Assembly: GCA_019232625.1 (NCBI GenBank) | Contig: JAFANP010000049.1 | Location: 1-32,384 of the forward strand | Reading direction: 5' to 3' | Length of the DNA: 32,384 nt | Source of the DNA: Alphaproteobacteria bacterium | GTDB taxonomy: Bacteria > Pseudomonadota > Alphaproteobacteria > Sphingomonadales > Sphingomonadaceae | Shown here: positions 32,101 through 32,384 of the stretch, in pieces | Layout of the letters: every line of letters begins with the position of its first letter | How positions within the stretch are numbered: position 1 is the stretch's first letter | Notes under the pieces: model-generated | The model's database searches: none | Seen by the model: the letters and a program-made list of their open reading frames with translations, nothing else | What the model was told of the DNA's origin: nothing | Position numbers and translations under genes: made by a program

Positions 32101-32384
32101 GCGACGTCGTCACCGAAGCCCCCGGCGAGGGCACCGACACGGTCGAGACCAGCCTCGGCAGCCGAAGCGACTTCGCGGCGCTTTATTATCTCCCGGACAA
32201 TGTCGAGTATCTGACCGGCACCTCGGGGACCGGCCAGGGCGTCTGGGGGAGCGGGGCGGACAATGTGGTGAGGATGGGCGACGGCGGCGACCTCGTCGTC
32301 CTCGCCGACCGGAGCGACTATTATGCCGCGGCGGCCGGGAACGACGACGTCAATGGCGGCGGCGGCAACGACTTCCTCTTCTTC
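29106..32384 (+). CDS. Large RTX calcium-binding protein with propeller-like repeats (3' partial)
   Basis: The frame is open to the window end; 1093 residues are visible. There is no N-terminal signal peptide, as expected for a type I secretion substrate whose signal is at the missing C-terminus. Repeats of the form GGGFxVxW, about 53-60 residues apart, have their key Trp (or equivalent) near residues 46, 99, 154, 207, 282, 335 and 393. A cadherin-like module follows (about 405-510), then a second set with Trp at 550, 607, 667, 722, 780, 849 and 907. From about residue 939 come RTX nonapeptides (GGAGDDVLAGGAGHD, GGGGNDVLNGGAGAD, GNDVYVVDDSGDVV). It is probably a secreted adhesin or surface protein. 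The minus strand also shows a long open frame here, a codon-bias shadow. Confidence 0.9.
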   Translation, partial: MTLFHETQATLYARAGNETIAAAEHGELMSPPTLSWISADRYVLVWRDSSQPDTPFRGQIFAADGTPVGAQLAIRNAALYAQAYPTVTALIGGGFVASWMGSGPQTAGWTIGYQVYDADGQPVGSGGTSGGSTGTGDNIPAVAALEGGGFVIAALTPASEGLDIVAQRYSATGVAVGTQVRVNGTTWNDQIHPTVAGVAGGGFAVAWQDNSPQAAGPDGTGGGLGSDIKLRVFDASGNPTGAEVAVEDNVPEQLFTFGSATRVTAALPQLATLSDGRLVVAWSDWTTSDMGDVKARLFSAAGQPLGGVIEVGSLYYTQNVAPSVTAVGDGFAVSWSVKADTASDPDGSSVRMRFFDAAGAAVGSDFQANQSTSGNQIAPALAGTADGQVLVAWHDGVGISGEGHVVVQRFAPAAAPITDIAASASGLSASAVAGASSLSLSAAGAVNATFGFELLGDSTHGALRLEGNRLVVADAARLAAHEGDLTVTVRAVDQAGHSYVETLTLPVAPAPAGPLYAAGQEFSVGDGAIDFYGQNPQATVLDDARVLITWGGPREGDPGGRFIVRGQIFDYSGHALAAPFEVVAPAGADQFEQDVSVLNNGSFVVVWTVTGTVAQGGDGSVLGVKGRLFSAQGAPLGDPFLVNTVTTGSQFKPSSTALAGGGFFVTWADNSSDGSGYGIMGQLFSETGAKLGSPLLINGITAANQHYPAVVQLASGALVVAWADYSVTGPDTSRAAIHARFLNAQGVPVGAEFQVNSTTLYDQRDPVVTALAGGGFVIAWRDGSEGADTALTSQFSPADIRAQIYDADGHAVGGEFLVNTQRVGGQGMNVIGGVAGVAADPGGGFVVSWYDALDIDGDGSGAAIKAQRFAADGTRLGDVFVVNSVASGQQLDPHVTVLPTGDMLFSWIDDSHYAPNTGDPGESLRAIKARIVAHSGDLVRGGAGDDVLAGGAGHDALVGGTGADQLSGGGGNDVLNGGAGADAMAGGIGNDVYVVDDSGDVVTEAPGEGTDTVETSLGSRSDFAALYYLPDNVEYLTGTSGTGQGVWGSGADNVVRMGDGGDLVVLADRSDYYAAAAGNDDVNGGGGNDFLFF

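Overview
The window looks like chromosomal DNA of an alphaproteobacterium, most probably a sphingomonad (inference). The reasons are high GC content, dense gene packing, a fused ispDF gene, the order dusB-ntrY-ntrX-hfq-hflX, and an Hfq made of two Sm domains in one chain. No insertion sequence, phage gene or CRISPR array was seen. No gene-free stretch exceeds 300 bases; the largest gaps (6034-6259, 28924-29105, 23473-23651, 12891-13056) hold promoters and short palindromic repeats.

Region 1 (1-7258) is mostly housekeeping. It starts with the 3' part of an amino-acid permease, a secreted cyclophilin, a small secreted cysteine protein, a beta-carbonic anhydrase, lipA, a RatA/Coq10-type lipid-binding protein, cinA/pncC, ispDF and dusB. 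Short inverted repeats sit at several gene borders here, and the last codons of lipA, ratA and cinA lie inside them.

Region 2 (7342-12890) is the ntrY-ntrX-hfq-hflX block: a nitrogen/redox-type two-component system, then RNA chaperone and ribosome GTPase. The ntrBC pair that often lies between dusB and ntrY is absent. Region 3 (13057-21611) is a long minus-strand array: mltB, dac, tmk, holB, metG, tatD, an MBL hydrolase, a retropepsin-like protease and mazG. Many of these genes overlap by 4 bp or are nearly contiguous. A tRNA-Ser(TGA) follows at 21724-21813.

Region 4 (21817-32384) is the accessory, cell-surface part. A TpsB/ShlB outer-membrane transporter is divergent from a FecR-domain exported protein with a long Gly/Asn-rich and Lys-Pro-Asp repeat tail. 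The FecR gene is followed by a CHASE2-(degenerate GGDEF)-EAL protein, predicted to be a membrane c-di-GMP phosphodiesterase. No TpsA passenger is visible. After a small SnoaL-like protein and a NYN-domain protein comes a very large RTX protein, cut by the window end. Its visible part has seven propeller-like repeats, a cadherin-like module, seven more repeats and then RTX calcium-binding repeats. The genes of this region together suggest surface or secreted-protein biology linked to c-di-GMP (inference).

A recurring promoter pattern is visible: a TTGC/TGGC-type hexamer, 15-16 nt, then [GC]CTA-NNNN. In several genes it ends only 5-10 nt before the start codon, which suggests leaderless transcripts.
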